Under the pieces are notes generated by a model that was given only the letters and a program-made list of their open reading frames with translations, did not search any database and was not told where the DNA came from. Below are positions 55,263-64,000 of a stretch of 64,000 nt of DNA, in pieces. The DNA is taken from contig OX381709.1 of the NCBI GenBank assembly GCA_947462335.1, positions 84,754,622 to 84,818,621 on the forward strand, in the 5' to 3' direction. This DNA comes from Harmothoe impar. Lineage: Eukaryota; Annelida; Polychaeta; Phyllodocida; Polynoidae. Every line of letters starts with the position of its first letter. Position 1 is the first letter of the stretch. The translations under genes and the position numbers were made by a program.

Positions 55263-58200
55263 TTAACCTAAAGGTTCATCTCTTGCCCTCATTAAAGCAA
55301 GCGCGTGCTCAGTTGTGCCATCCCAGGTATCGATAGTCACGCCGAACACCCCGTAAAATTTTACGTTCATGTCCTGTAACCGTTTGGTTAACTTCTCGTT
55401 CTCTTGCTGAACGAACCCTGCGGCGGCCTCAGCAGTCTTTTGGCCTGAAGCAGCTTCCCTTGACTTTTTAGCCAAGTAGTCAGCATTGCCGACAGCGACC
55501 AATGCTTTCTCCTCCCGGTGGGCAATCTTTAGGCCATGCGTGAACAGGCCTAACATTTTGGTGTTATACTCCACCGCCAGCTCGCGTTGGGACTCCTGGA
55601 ATTCTGTTACAATTCTCTGTCCCACTTCGCAGCTCGCCTTCTCTTCCCTAGAGAAGTAGTTGACTATCGGGACGTATTTTAACTTTACGCCACCGGTAGT
55701 TTCCGTGCGGGAGGTGCCCGCGACTGGCTGGATGACAACCGGCTCCTGGGCTGCAGGAATCACGGGTTTAACATCCGCTTGCGGCGCTTTCGCAACCGCT
55801 GCAGCCTTCGGGACAGTTATGCCCCGAGGTGTTACCACTGAGATTAGTGATTTTGGTTCAGCTTTCACGGTCAAGCCCTGCATGTCCCGAGTTGGGGTAG
55901 TGGGTGACCGGACGTCCCTGGGGGTTAGCTTTGCAGTTGTCCCCAGATGGTACGTCAAAGGCAGGGAAGCCTTTGTTCTGGTAGCCGGTTCTTTAGGCCG
56001 GGCACCTCCACAGTCAGGTTGACTGTTGGCACTGTCTGAACTGCTCAGACGTCTAGAACGGTAATCCATGTTAGTCGCCGCCGCTTGACCACCGGAATCA
56101 CGTTTCCGATCTTTCCGGTCTGTAAACAGCGGGTCTGGATACTCGCGATAATAGTCGCGACCTTCCGGGGCATGATAAATCCCATAGTAGGAATTATCGA
56201 GATCCTCCAAATTGGATCCGGCATGTCTCCGTTTTGGTCCAGGTGAGACCGCAGGAGATCGAGAGCGGTCGCGGGCGGACCGGCTCTTCCCCCGGGAACT
56301 ACCCCGGGTTTCCGGCTGACGGAAACTACCGCCACCTCTGCGGGAAGTACGGGTAGTGCATAACACCGTATATTCCTCGTCATTCATGGCGAACTTATGT
56401 CGTCCGTCCACTCTGGCAATCCTGGCTTTGAACTTCCCATCTGCGACCTCGCAGTAGAAGGGAGTTGCCGGCCGGATCTTAGCCTTCTGTTCCTCCGTGA
56501 GTGACTTGTACTGGTCACATACGGCATCATGTAGCGCATTCACACGATTGCGAGCTACACTGATTCCCATGTTATGGCAATCCTTCATGTGGCGCATGAG
56601 CTCACCTCTCCGGGGTTCTAAACACCCGTTACACAGCTGGGACTCCCTACCTACTGTGATATCACAGTGGTACACCACACAGTGGTGCATGTGATTTTCA
56701 CAGAGGTGACGCAGAAACCGTTGCTTTGTTACAAACACGGTTCTGTCTGTGCCAATCGTGTTTACACACGTAGCGAATGGGCACCAGTTTCTTTCCCGTT
56801 GGCTATACCAGCGGTTAATCGCAAAAAGAAGTTTTTCTTTCTGCTCCTTACTATAGTAAGTATCCGGCAGGATCCTGAGTTGATCTAGCCACTGCTGATA
56901 AAAAGCAGACGGAGGACGGTCCCGGGGGGTATTCCGGATCCAATCCTCATCGTCACTCTGATCTTTACAGTTGATCGCAAGTGGACATCCGAAATTGGTA
57001 GGACCAATCGGACACTGTTCCCATGAATTGGGAATAAACACGCGGAACTTATTGTTCGCGTTCTGCCAGATCCGCCTCATCACGTCATTAGGCGGGATGG
57101 GGTCCTCTGGGGCATTTCCTGGTTCCTCAGCGTTAGCCGTAACCTCTCCCTCTTCCGGATCCGAATGAGCCGGACTACGGAGAGGGCTGAGACGTGCTGG
57201 ATTAAATACCAGCGCAGCCGCCACGGCGGCCGCTGCTCCCGCGGCGGCGGTCATATCTGCCACAAGGGCCGGGGTGGTGGTGGTGGTGTTGGTGTTGGAG
57301 GGCGCCGGAGTATTGGCTTCGTTTATGTCCATAGCCTCATCCGTTACCTCCTCAGCCCGGGGAATAACGGGCTGTCCTCCGGAAGGTTGTTCCGGTAATC
57401 CCTCTGCTAATACAGAGTCCGGCAAGTTAGCTAATCTTGCCTTCTCGTTCCGGCGAGCCTGACGTCCTCTCTCCTGGACAAACTCGTCCGACTGGTTACT
57501 GTCGGCCGAGCTTGACCGGTTTGAGGCCCCCCTCTCACCTTTACTGCCGCGCCCCCTAGGTGTGGCTTTCAGCGCTTTTATTCGCGCCTTCTCCTCCGCA
57601 CTGGAAGATCTGGTTCGTACTGTACGAACCGCCTCATCAACCAAACAAGATATGGCAATATCTCGTTTGACGTTGTGAGAATCCATGTAGTCTTCAATAG
57701 TGGCTACATCCAGGACATACGAAACTACCCCCTGCGTATTAGCGGCAGCAATCTCGTACTCCTTCCGGGTTTTCGGCTCTCGGAGTTTCCCGATTCGCGC
57801 CCGGTATCTGTTGACCCCAGTCAACAACATCCCGGCAACTCCACAATTCGGGTCCAGAGACAGAATTGGGAGTGCGGGCATTAACCGCTTTATGTCTGCG
57901 ATATGCAAATCGAAGACAGCTCGTCGTAAGCAGTAGCATACGCGTAGTCCTTTCTGGAGTGCCTCCCAGTACACAAACCAGTCCGGGGGCATCTCCTCCT
58001 GCTCCTCCACTAACAGGAAGAGCAATATCGCCTGGCTCGTGAGCGGGTCTATCCGGCGGGGAGCTCCCTCCGCCGTGAGTCTTAGCACGTCCTCGTGCAG
58101 TTCTACTTCACGTCCATCGTAATTGGACATGAAGCCTCCTAGTGTTGGTACGGCCGGGCGGGGTTTTTCAACGTCCGCCGGCGGTTCTCCATGGTACAAT

Positions 58201-58478
58201 AGACCCGGATCCTGATACTCAGCCTCACCGGTATCAGCGCGACCGTCAGCAGGGCTGATGGCCTCAATGTCTAGACCTTCCAAGTAATTGGCGGCGACAT
58301 TAGCAGGGTGAAGCGGTGACTGAGAGTCAGCGTCGACGTCCATTATCTCCCCTTGTCCCAGGAAATCCAGAGATTCCTGGTCCACGAGGTCAGGTTGATT
58401 AACAACCTCATTTCCTCCGCTAGCGGAGTCGCCCTCTTGAAGAGGGTCCACCTGTTGGTGGTCTGTCTCGGAGGACAT
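55263..58478 (-). CDS. Third ORF of the Gypsy element, 1071-residue zinc-cluster protein
   Basis: ATG at 58,478, stop at 55,263, on the same strand as gag-pol. Residues ~1-100 are acidic and disordered. ~105-280 is an ordered segment (ILLFLLVEEQEEMPPDWFVYW...). ~285-450 is disordered with RG/SR and poly-Thr/poly-Ala tracts. ~490-655 is Cys/His-rich (CPFATC, HLCENHMHHC, CNGC, HMKDCH), suggesting two or more zinc fingers. ~710-755 is an RS/basic stretch. ~945-1050 is coiled coil. It occupies the env position but has no signal peptide or transmembrane segment, so it is not an envelope protein. A TATATAAG box lies ~150 bp upstream. I do not recognise a family; nucleic-acid binding is inferred from the fingers and basic regions. 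Confidence 0.75.
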   Translation of the reverse strand: MSSETDHQQVDPLQEGDSASGGNEVVNQPDLVDQESLDFLGQGEIMDVDADSQSPLHPANVAANYLEGLDIEAISPADGRADTGEAEYQDPGLLYHGEPPADVEKPRPAVPTLGGFMSNYDGREVELHEDVLRLTAEGAPRRIDPLTSQAILLFLLVEEQEEMPPDWFVYWEALQKGLRVCYCLRRAVFDLHIADIKRLMPALPILSLDPNCGVAGMLLTGVNRYRARIGKLREPKTRKEYEIAAANTQGVVSYVLDVATIEDYMDSHNVKRDIAISCLVDEAVRTVRTRSSSAEEKARIKALKATPRGRGSKGERGASNRSSSADSNQSDEFVQERGRQARRNEKARLANLPDSVLAEGLPEQPSGGQPVIPRAEEVTDEAMDINEANTPAPSNTNTTTTTPALVADMTAAAGAAAAVAAALVFNPARLSPLRSPAHSDPEEGEVTANAEEPGNAPEDPIPPNDVMRRIWQNANNKFRVFIPNSWEQCPIGPTNFGCPLAINCKDQSDDEDWIRNTPRDRPPSAFYQQWLDQLRILPDTYYSKEQKEKLLFAINRWYSQRERNWCPFATCVNTIGTDRTVFVTKQRFLRHLCENHMHHCVVYHCDITVGRESQLCNGCLEPRRGELMRHMKDCHNMGISVARNRVNALHDAVCDQYKSLTEEQKAKIRPATPFYCEVADGKFKARIARVDGRHKFAMNDEEYTVLCTTRTSRRGGGSFRQPETRGSSRGKSRSARDRSRSPAVSPGPKRRHAGSNLEDLDNSYYGIYHAPEGRDYYREYPDPLFTDRKDRKRDSGGQAAATNMDYRSRRLSSSDSANSQPDCGGARPKEPATRTKASLPLTYHLGTTAKLTPRDVRSPTTPTRDMQGLTVKAEPKSLISVVTPRGITVPKAAAVAKAPQADVKPVIPAAQEPVVIQPVAGTSRTETTGGVKLKYVPIVNYFSREEKASCEVGQRIVTEFQESQRELAVEYNTKMLGLFTHGLKIAHREEKALVAVGNADYLAKKSREAASGQKTAEAAAGFVQQENEKLTKRLQDMNVKFYGVFGVTIDTWDGTTEHALALMRARDEPLG

Positions 58479-58624
58479 GTTTTTGTGTCACACTCAAGAA
58501 AAGTGTTTGTTGATGGATTTATAGGGGATCCACCTCCCCACAGCGACAATGGTCGTGTCCGAGCTCTCACGTCTGCTCTGGACCGCCTCTCAACCCCAAC
58601 TGGCGATTCCCGCCGCTCCGCGGG

Positions 58625-58636
58625 CCTTATATAAGG
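58625..58636 (-). promoter_or_regulatory. Internal TATA box upstream of the third Gypsy ORF
   Basis: Palindromic CCTTATATAAGG in an otherwise GC-rich context, ~150 bp before the ATG at 58,478 and in the gap between pol and ORF3. Suggests a separate transcript for ORF3 rather than splicing or frameshifting. Confidence 0.5.
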
Positions 58637-58955
58637 CGCGCCACCGCGCATGCGCAACCCCGCGCGTCCCGTGACCCAGTTCCTTGGAACCAGGTCACCG
58701 CGCGTTCAATTGTAAACAGGTACCCTTATTCCACGTGTTAATCCTTACGCTCTGTCAACTCGTCGAGAGTATCAATGAAATATATATGAATGGCATAATA
58801 AAGCACATTCACCGGATTATCCGTCCATCACCCATGGGATCCTTGACAGGGGGACTATCACGATCATTCCGACCGTACTTACTTCCACACATAACTGATT
58901 ACAACATTTAAATATTTAACAAGATTACAGGACACCACACTCGTTGTGTACCGGC

Positions 58956-59330
58956 TTAGGTTATACCGTCCCTGGCTAGTAACCGGGGACTGCGTCTTAT
59001 GTTTTTAGGCATAACATTAGACCTGGTTCTAGGACACGCTTTTTCCAGAGTGGATTTAGCCTTAACCACACTCTTCCGGGTCCTTTTCCCTTCAGCCAGC
59101 GAGACTTTATTAGCCGCCTTTTTCCCGGATCTTTTTTGGATGACGGACTTCTGCACCATTAGTTTCCGGGAAACCTCCTTCCGCGGCCTCCCGCGTTTCC
59201 GGGGAGGTTCCTTCACTAATTTCCGCTGTTCACTTTCCTCTATCAAAGTATCAACTTCCAACTCATACGAGTCCAGGGACAAATCTCTCCCCTTCCACTC
59301 TCTTAGTCGAGCTACATTAGATTTATACAT
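58956..59330 (-). CDS. Basic C-terminal tail after pol, probably the end of integrase in a shifted frame
   Basis: 124 codons; its ATG overlaps the last codons of pol in the -1 frame. The first residues (KSNVARLREWKG) look like the last strand of the integrase GPY/F module (usual form: VVHVxRLKPW), which is missing from the end of pol. An AT-hook-like PPRKRGRPRKE and a long Lys/Arg/Ser tail follow. Either this is the natural integrase C-terminus reached by a frameshift or stop-restart, or a 1-nt indel has split pol in this copy. Confidence 0.65.
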   Translation of the reverse strand: MYKSNVARLREWKGRDLSLDSYELEVDTLIEESEQRKLVKEPPRKRGRPRKEVSRKLMVQKSVIQKRSGKKAANKVSLAEGKRTRKSVVKAKSTLEKACPRTRSNVMPKNIRRSPRLLARDGIT

Positions 59331-62300
59331 CTTTCTTGGAATGAACGTATCACTACAGTACTGTCACTTACTATGCGGGTAACCACAAAGGGGCCGTCCC
59401 AATTACTAGCAAGTTTCAGAGTCGATAACGGCTCATGTAATCTTACTACCTGATCACCAACTTTGAATCGTCGCGGCTTAAGGCCTAGATCATAGCCGGT
59501 CTTCTGCCAGGTAGCATTCTTCTGCAGTTCAGTTCTCACCAATTCATAAGCATATTTGAATTGATCTCTTAATGACTCCACAAACATCACATGGCAGGGG
59601 GTTTCCGGGTTCATTCCAACCACCCCGAATACCAGATCCGCGGGCATTATCAAATCTTCCCCGAAAACTAATAGATTCGGGGAACAGGAAGTACTAGAAT
59701 GGACAGTGCTATTATATGCATGGCATACATAATCACACTGCTCATCCCAGTCATCCATTCTATCATTCACCAGGGATTTCAACACCTGAATCAATGTACG
59801 ATTGAATCTCTCAACCATTCCATCACTTTGTGGCCGATAGGGATTTGTTCTCGTCTTACAAATCGCCAGTCGGTGACACATTTCCTGCCAAAGATCAGAT
59901 TCAAATTCCCGACCTTGGTCACTATGCATCATTAGGGGAACCCCAAGATGCAATACCCAACCTTTAACAAAAGCTTTTGCACAGGTTGCTGCTTTGTGAT
60001 CCGCTAATGGAAACACTCTCGTATACTTAGTATAATAGTCAGTGACGACCATCATACAAGTATTACCCTCAGGGGTAGTTTTAAACCCACTGATAATATC
60101 TATTGCGACTCGCGCAAATCTTACACCAAACAACTCCTGGGACAAAGGCATTTTACCCATCCCAGGCCCAGGTTTGTTTTTACAACAATCCGGGCAAGTA
60201 GCAATCCATCTTAATAGATCACTACTCATCCCTGGCCAGTAATATCTCCTTTTCAGACGTTCCAGGGAACGTTTTTTTCCGAAATGTCCACTGGTCAGGT
60301 GTCCATGGCAATAATACATAACATCCCTCCTCATACCGGAAGGTATTACCACTTGCCGGACTCTCCTACCGGATGAATTAATCTTCCACCGGTAGATGAT
60401 TCCGCTCTGGACCTCTAGCTCTGCCCATTGAGCTATTAGTCGTCTCATTTCCCGATTCTCCAGGGAAATCTCAGGCCGCGGGGGCCGTATCTTCCTAGGT
60501 AACAATACCAACAACCGGCTAAGGTTAGGATCCTTTTCCTGGAATTTCCGGATGGTTCCCATGGACCACTCCAGAACCCCAGTTCCCTTGATCTCAAAGG
60601 GAATCCTTGCTCCGGCTATGACAGCTTCATGCTGACCACAGTCATCACAGTTGGTGTTTTCGCACTTCCTGATAGGACGTCGGGAAAGTGCATCAGCATT
60701 TACATGCTTTACCCCAGCTCTATGCTGGATCTGACTTTGCTCCAAACCGAACTCGGAAAGGTGTGCTAGCCAACGTCCAATCATTCCTTCCGCATCTTTG
60801 AAATTCAATAACCATCTCAAAGAGGAATGATCTGTTCTTAGCGTAAAATCAGACCCCCAAAGGAAATGTTTGAACTTTTTAGTATAAACTATCACAGCCA
60901 ACAATTCCCTTTTAGTGGTACAGTAATTACGCTGGGTCTTACTCATAGTATTACTAGCAAAGGCAATGGGAACCTCCACTCCGCCTTGGACTTGACTGAG
61001 GGCGGCCCCAATACTCTCATTGCTAGCATCTGTATCCAATACAAAATGACCATCCGGGGTGGGATACTTTAACACCGGGGTCTCTACAAACAACTTTTTT
61101 ATTGCTAAGAAAGCTGTGTCCTGTTCCCTCCCCCATGGGAACTCCTCCTTCCTATTTCCGGGTGTCCAGTGTGACAAACACTGGATCGGATAGGCTACCC
61201 GGGAATACCCCGGCAGGAAATCCCTATAGTATGAGCAGAATCCTAGAAAGGATCGCACATCTTTAGGACCCCTGGGGACTTCCCATTCAGTCACACTCCT
61301 GATCTTTTCCGGATCCGCCTTAACCCCCTCGGTGGAAATAATCCGCCCTAGGTAGTTAATATCCTTCTTAAACAGATTGCATTTCTTTGGTTTCAATTTG
61401 AGACCGTTAGACATGATTCGGTTTAAGACTTCTTCCAAATTACTTAGACAATCCGCAAAGGTCTTTCCAAACACGATTACGTCATCCAAGTAAACTAGAC
61501 ATTTCCGCCATAATAAATCACTTAACAGCGTCTCCATCATGGCTTCAAAGGTGGCCGGCGCGTTACATAACCCGAACGGCATTACCTTATATTCAAACAA
61601 CCCAATATGGCTAGAAAACGCGGTTTTCTCCATATCTTCAGGCTTCATGCCTACTTGCCAATACCCGGACTGTAAATCCAGGGTACAAAACCATTCATTC
61701 CCTCCCAGGGAATCAATCGTCTCATCTATCCTAGGAAGAGGATAGGAGTTCTTCTTAGTCAACCCATTCAGTTTCCGGTAATCAATACAGAACCGTATGC
61801 TACCGTCCTTCTTGGTTACCATACACACAGGGGAGGACCAAGGGCTCATGCTGGGAACAATAACATTATCCTTCAGCATTTTCGCTATCTCTTCCTCAGC
61901 TACAATCTTCTTCTTGAGGGGTAACCTCCTATAAGGAATCTTAAAAGCGGGGTTATCCCCGGTTTTAATTTCATGCAATACCTTATTGGTTCTCCCCAGG
62001 GGTTCCCCTGGGGCCGCAAAAGCTTGCCTGCATCTCTTCAGCATAGCTTTTAGGGCTTCCTGATCATTCTCATCCGTTATGGACGATCCCGTTAACAACT
62101 TAGTTAACTCTTCATGCAATTCCTCTTCCCCTCCTTCTTCTAACCTCAGGTCTTGGTGGCTACCGGTGACTGCCTCCGCAAGTATCACTTTCCCAACTTC
62201 AGTGCCTTTCTCAAGATATACTGTGGAGTTTCCGGGGTTGGAAATGGGTGTCACTGTCCATCTGGAATTCCCTACCAGGGTATCCGCAGATTCCAATCCC

Positions 62301-63165
62301 TTCCGGGATAATACAGCCATATCCGGCTCGATTACCGCTAATCCTTTCTGGATTAGCCTCCCTGAACTGACTAACACGTCACAGGTCATTCCCGGGGGAA
62401 TCTTCACAGTCTGTGCCACACTAGCGACACTACTTATCACTCTCAACTTACAGAGTATGGTCATATCATACGGGTATTCAATTTTCAACTTCCCACTTTT
62501 CGGATTCAAAGTCGCACCGAAAAGCGCCGCAAAATCCAAACCAAGAATACCATCATCTTCAATCTCAGCTATGGTCGGGGCCCAAACAAATTCTTTCCCG
62601 GCCACAGAGATTATCAGAAAAGTCCGTCCAAATGTCCTCATTCTGGTACCATCGGCCGTACATGCGTTTACCCTCATTGTGAGGTTCTCACACATATTCG
62701 GCAATAAGCTGATGAATCTCTTAGAGACCATGGAGTGGCTAGCTCCAGTATCCATAAGAAACTCCCCAGTCTTTCCTTGTACAGAACAGGAAACGTACCA
62801 CCTCTTCCCATCAGTTACTGAGGGATTCCTAGTAAACCGGTGAAGGTCACTATCAGTGCCCAGGTCGAATCCACATCCTTTCAGGTGTTCCAGACAAGGA
62901 TGACCCGGGGGAAGCCTGGTTCCTCCAACCTTAACCAACTCTTTGGTTATTGACTCCTCTAAACTGGCACTAGGTTTCCCATACGCGCACCCCTGGGCGC
63001 CTGTTGTACCAGTCTCCCCAGCCTCATGGTTTCCGGGATGTACGGTCCCATCTCCCTTCTTGCTGGACGCATTCACTGCTAATGAATCTTCACCGCCAAC
63101 GTCGGTGATAATCTGACATATTTCCTCAGGGGTTACCGTCCTGCCATCCCCGGTAACCCCCTCTA
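59312..63165 (-). CDS. pol: Gypsy pol polyprotein: protease, reverse transcriptase, RNase H, integrase
   Basis: The frame is open from the gag stop (no in-frame ATG near the start) to 59,312, consistent with expression by -1 frameshift. Aspartic protease DTGAS lies at ~62,752. RT has the PVCMVTKKDGSIRFCIDYR region and YLDD at 61,481-61,495. RNase H has LDTDAS and RTDHSSLRW. Integrase has an HHCC finger ending CPDCC, then the AIDII, SDQGREF and GMVERFNR DDE positions and the start of a GPY/F module (WDGPFVVTRI). All catalytic motifs are present, so the copy looks young. The gene order PR-RT-RH-IN places it in Ty3/Gypsy (Metaviridae). Confidence 0.92.
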
Positions 63166-63172
63166 ATTTCCC
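63129..63172 (-). promoter_or_regulatory. Gag-pol -1 frameshift signal: slippery heptamer plus stem-loop
   Basis: On the minus strand, G GGA AAT (63,172-63,166) is a canonical X XXY YYZ slippery site in the gag frame, followed at once by the gag stop TAG. After a 5-nt spacer comes GGGGTTACC (63,160-63,152), a 14-nt loop and the perfect complement GGTAACCCC (63,137-63,129). The pol -1 frame opens just upstream of this point (a TGA at ~63,176 precedes it). Confidence 0.85.
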
Positions 63173-64000
63173 GAAACCTCACTTCTTAAAACAGGTTTCT
63201 CTGCTTTGCATTCAGATGCAAAGTGCCCTTTGACTTGACATCTGTAACACTGGACAGTGTTACGATCGACCCTAGGGCGGCGCCTGGTTTGATTATCAAA
63301 CACCTCGTTCATGCGTTTAATCATGGACTCCATTAAGGTATTTAATGAGTTTCCTGACGCATTTGTTTTATCCGGAGTGGTCGTCTCCGGGGTCTGGGTT
63401 TTCTGACTGGGTTCAGTCTGAGGCTCCCGAATGGCGGGTTTCCGGGGGGTTTCCGAATAACCTTTGTTACTAGGAAGTTTCCCGGAAGCTGGGGTTGAGT
63501 TAGATTTCTGTCGACCCTTGAATTTCAGGGCGTCTACTCTCTCCTCCCCTTCAGATTCTTCCGCGGAAGAATCGTCTCCATCTAAGGAATGTTCAATTCC
63601 AGAGACGCGCTGCCCCCTATTAGCGGGTATCATACCAGCCAACAGTATCTTCTTCTTGTCATGTTGATCAATCGCCATGAACAAATCTGCTAGGGAAGAC
63701 CCAGCTTCCCAAGCTCTACCACAAACTTTAGCATGTTCGGGATCACTTAATCCACTAATAAATCTTACAAATAGGGATTCTATGTAATATTCAGCATCCC
63801 TACTCCATTCTGGCCTAGCCTGCCGCAATAATCGCTGCAATTCCAGCCCAAAAATTTTAGCAGATTCCTTTGGTTTCTGCGTTCTTCTCTGAAACAGAGT
63901 CCAGTGATCTACTGTCACCATTTTCCCAAAGGTATAACAAGCTAATACTTCCAGCTGGTCGTATGTAGCTTCCGGCCCGTAAGTGTCCCTCCATTCTTCA
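63163..64000 (-). CDS. gag: Gypsy gag, C-terminal part (runs off the right edge)
   Basis: The frame is open to the window edge; the first in-window methionine at 63,921 is internal. It contains a capsid-like retrotransposon gag region (WTLFQRRTQKPKESAKIFGL...) and, near the end, one CCHC zinc knuckle, CYRCQVKGHFASEC, for RNA binding, with a Ser/Thr/Pro-rich linker between. Ends at TAG 63,165-63,163, where pol begins in the -1 frame. Confidence 0.9.
   Translation of the reverse strand, partial: EEWRDTYGPEATYDQLEVLACYTFGKMVTVDHWTLFQRRTQKPKESAKIFGLELQRLLRQARPEWSRDAEYYIESLFVRFISGLSDPEHAKVCGRAWEAGSSLADLFMAIDQHDKKKILLAGMIPANRGQRVSGIEHSLDGDDSSAEESEGEERVDALKFKGRQKSNSTPASGKLPSNKGYSETPRKPAIREPQTEPSQKTQTPETTTPDKTNASGNSLNTLMESMIKRMNEVFDNQTRRRPRVDRNTVQCYRCQVKGHFASECKAEKPVLRSEVSGN

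Noticed and set aside
55660..62843. Plus-strand ORFs of up to 254 codons across the Gypsy element
   Set aside because: Antisense shadows of gag, pol and ORF3; codon content follows the sense frames.

Overview
This is animal genomic DNA: exon-sized coding blocks with GT-AG junctions, introns full of repeats, nested transposons and no operons. Two host genes can be recognised, both on the minus strand. One is the 5' end of a nicotinic-acetylcholine-receptor-like (Cys-loop) subunit, with a signal-peptide exon at 20.6 kb and exon 2 at 2.8 kb. The other is the 3' half of a fibrinogen-related-domain (FReD) gene at 38.5-42.0 kb. FReD and Cys-loop expansions, the repeat load and minisatellites carrying exon/intron junctions would suit a cephalochordate (amphioxus) or another marine invertebrate. 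The species is inferred, not proven.

Layout. 1-2.76 kb is a ~37-bp minisatellite in which every unit copies the 5' splice junction of the receptor exon 2; decaying copies of that exon follow to 3.9 kb. 4.1-6.6 kb is a foldback element holding other small elements. 6.9-8.4, 14.7-16.2 and 33.6-35.0 kb are ~1.45-kb elements with AACGTT-rich ends and tRNA-like internal sequences. 9.36-20.40 kb is an 11.0-kb element ('AGTAGT element 1') with ~710-bp terminal inverted repeats and a 6-bp target duplication, sitting in receptor intron 1. 21.5-22.9 and 24.5-25.6 kb are tandem arrays. 29.6-33.0 kb is a 5'-truncated LINE with an intact endonuclease/reverse transcriptase frame. 36.9-42.6 kb holds the FReD gene among small elements.

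43.5-64.0 kb is a nest. A Ty3/Gypsy retrotransposon on the minus strand runs off the right edge (gag, pol, then an unusual 1071-codon third ORF with its own TATA-like box). Its 3' LTR is split by the 9.8-kb 'AGTAGT element 2' (43,872-53,645), flanked by CACCTG duplications.

The best candidate for an undescribed system is the AGTAGT family: AG...CT ends and 6-bp duplications as in Polintons/Mavericks, but no Polinton gene seen. Its TIRs are packed with CCAAT, CACGTG, E2F/ETS or octamer-like motifs. Inside are an alanine-rich repeat protein, other unfamiliar short ORFs, and a coding 3' end followed by a conserved hairpin-rich 3' UTR. The clearest mechanistic finding is the Gypsy gag-pol junction: slippery heptamer GGGAAAT, the gag stop, then a perfect 9-bp stem. 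All calls come from reading the sequence; no search or folding program was run.
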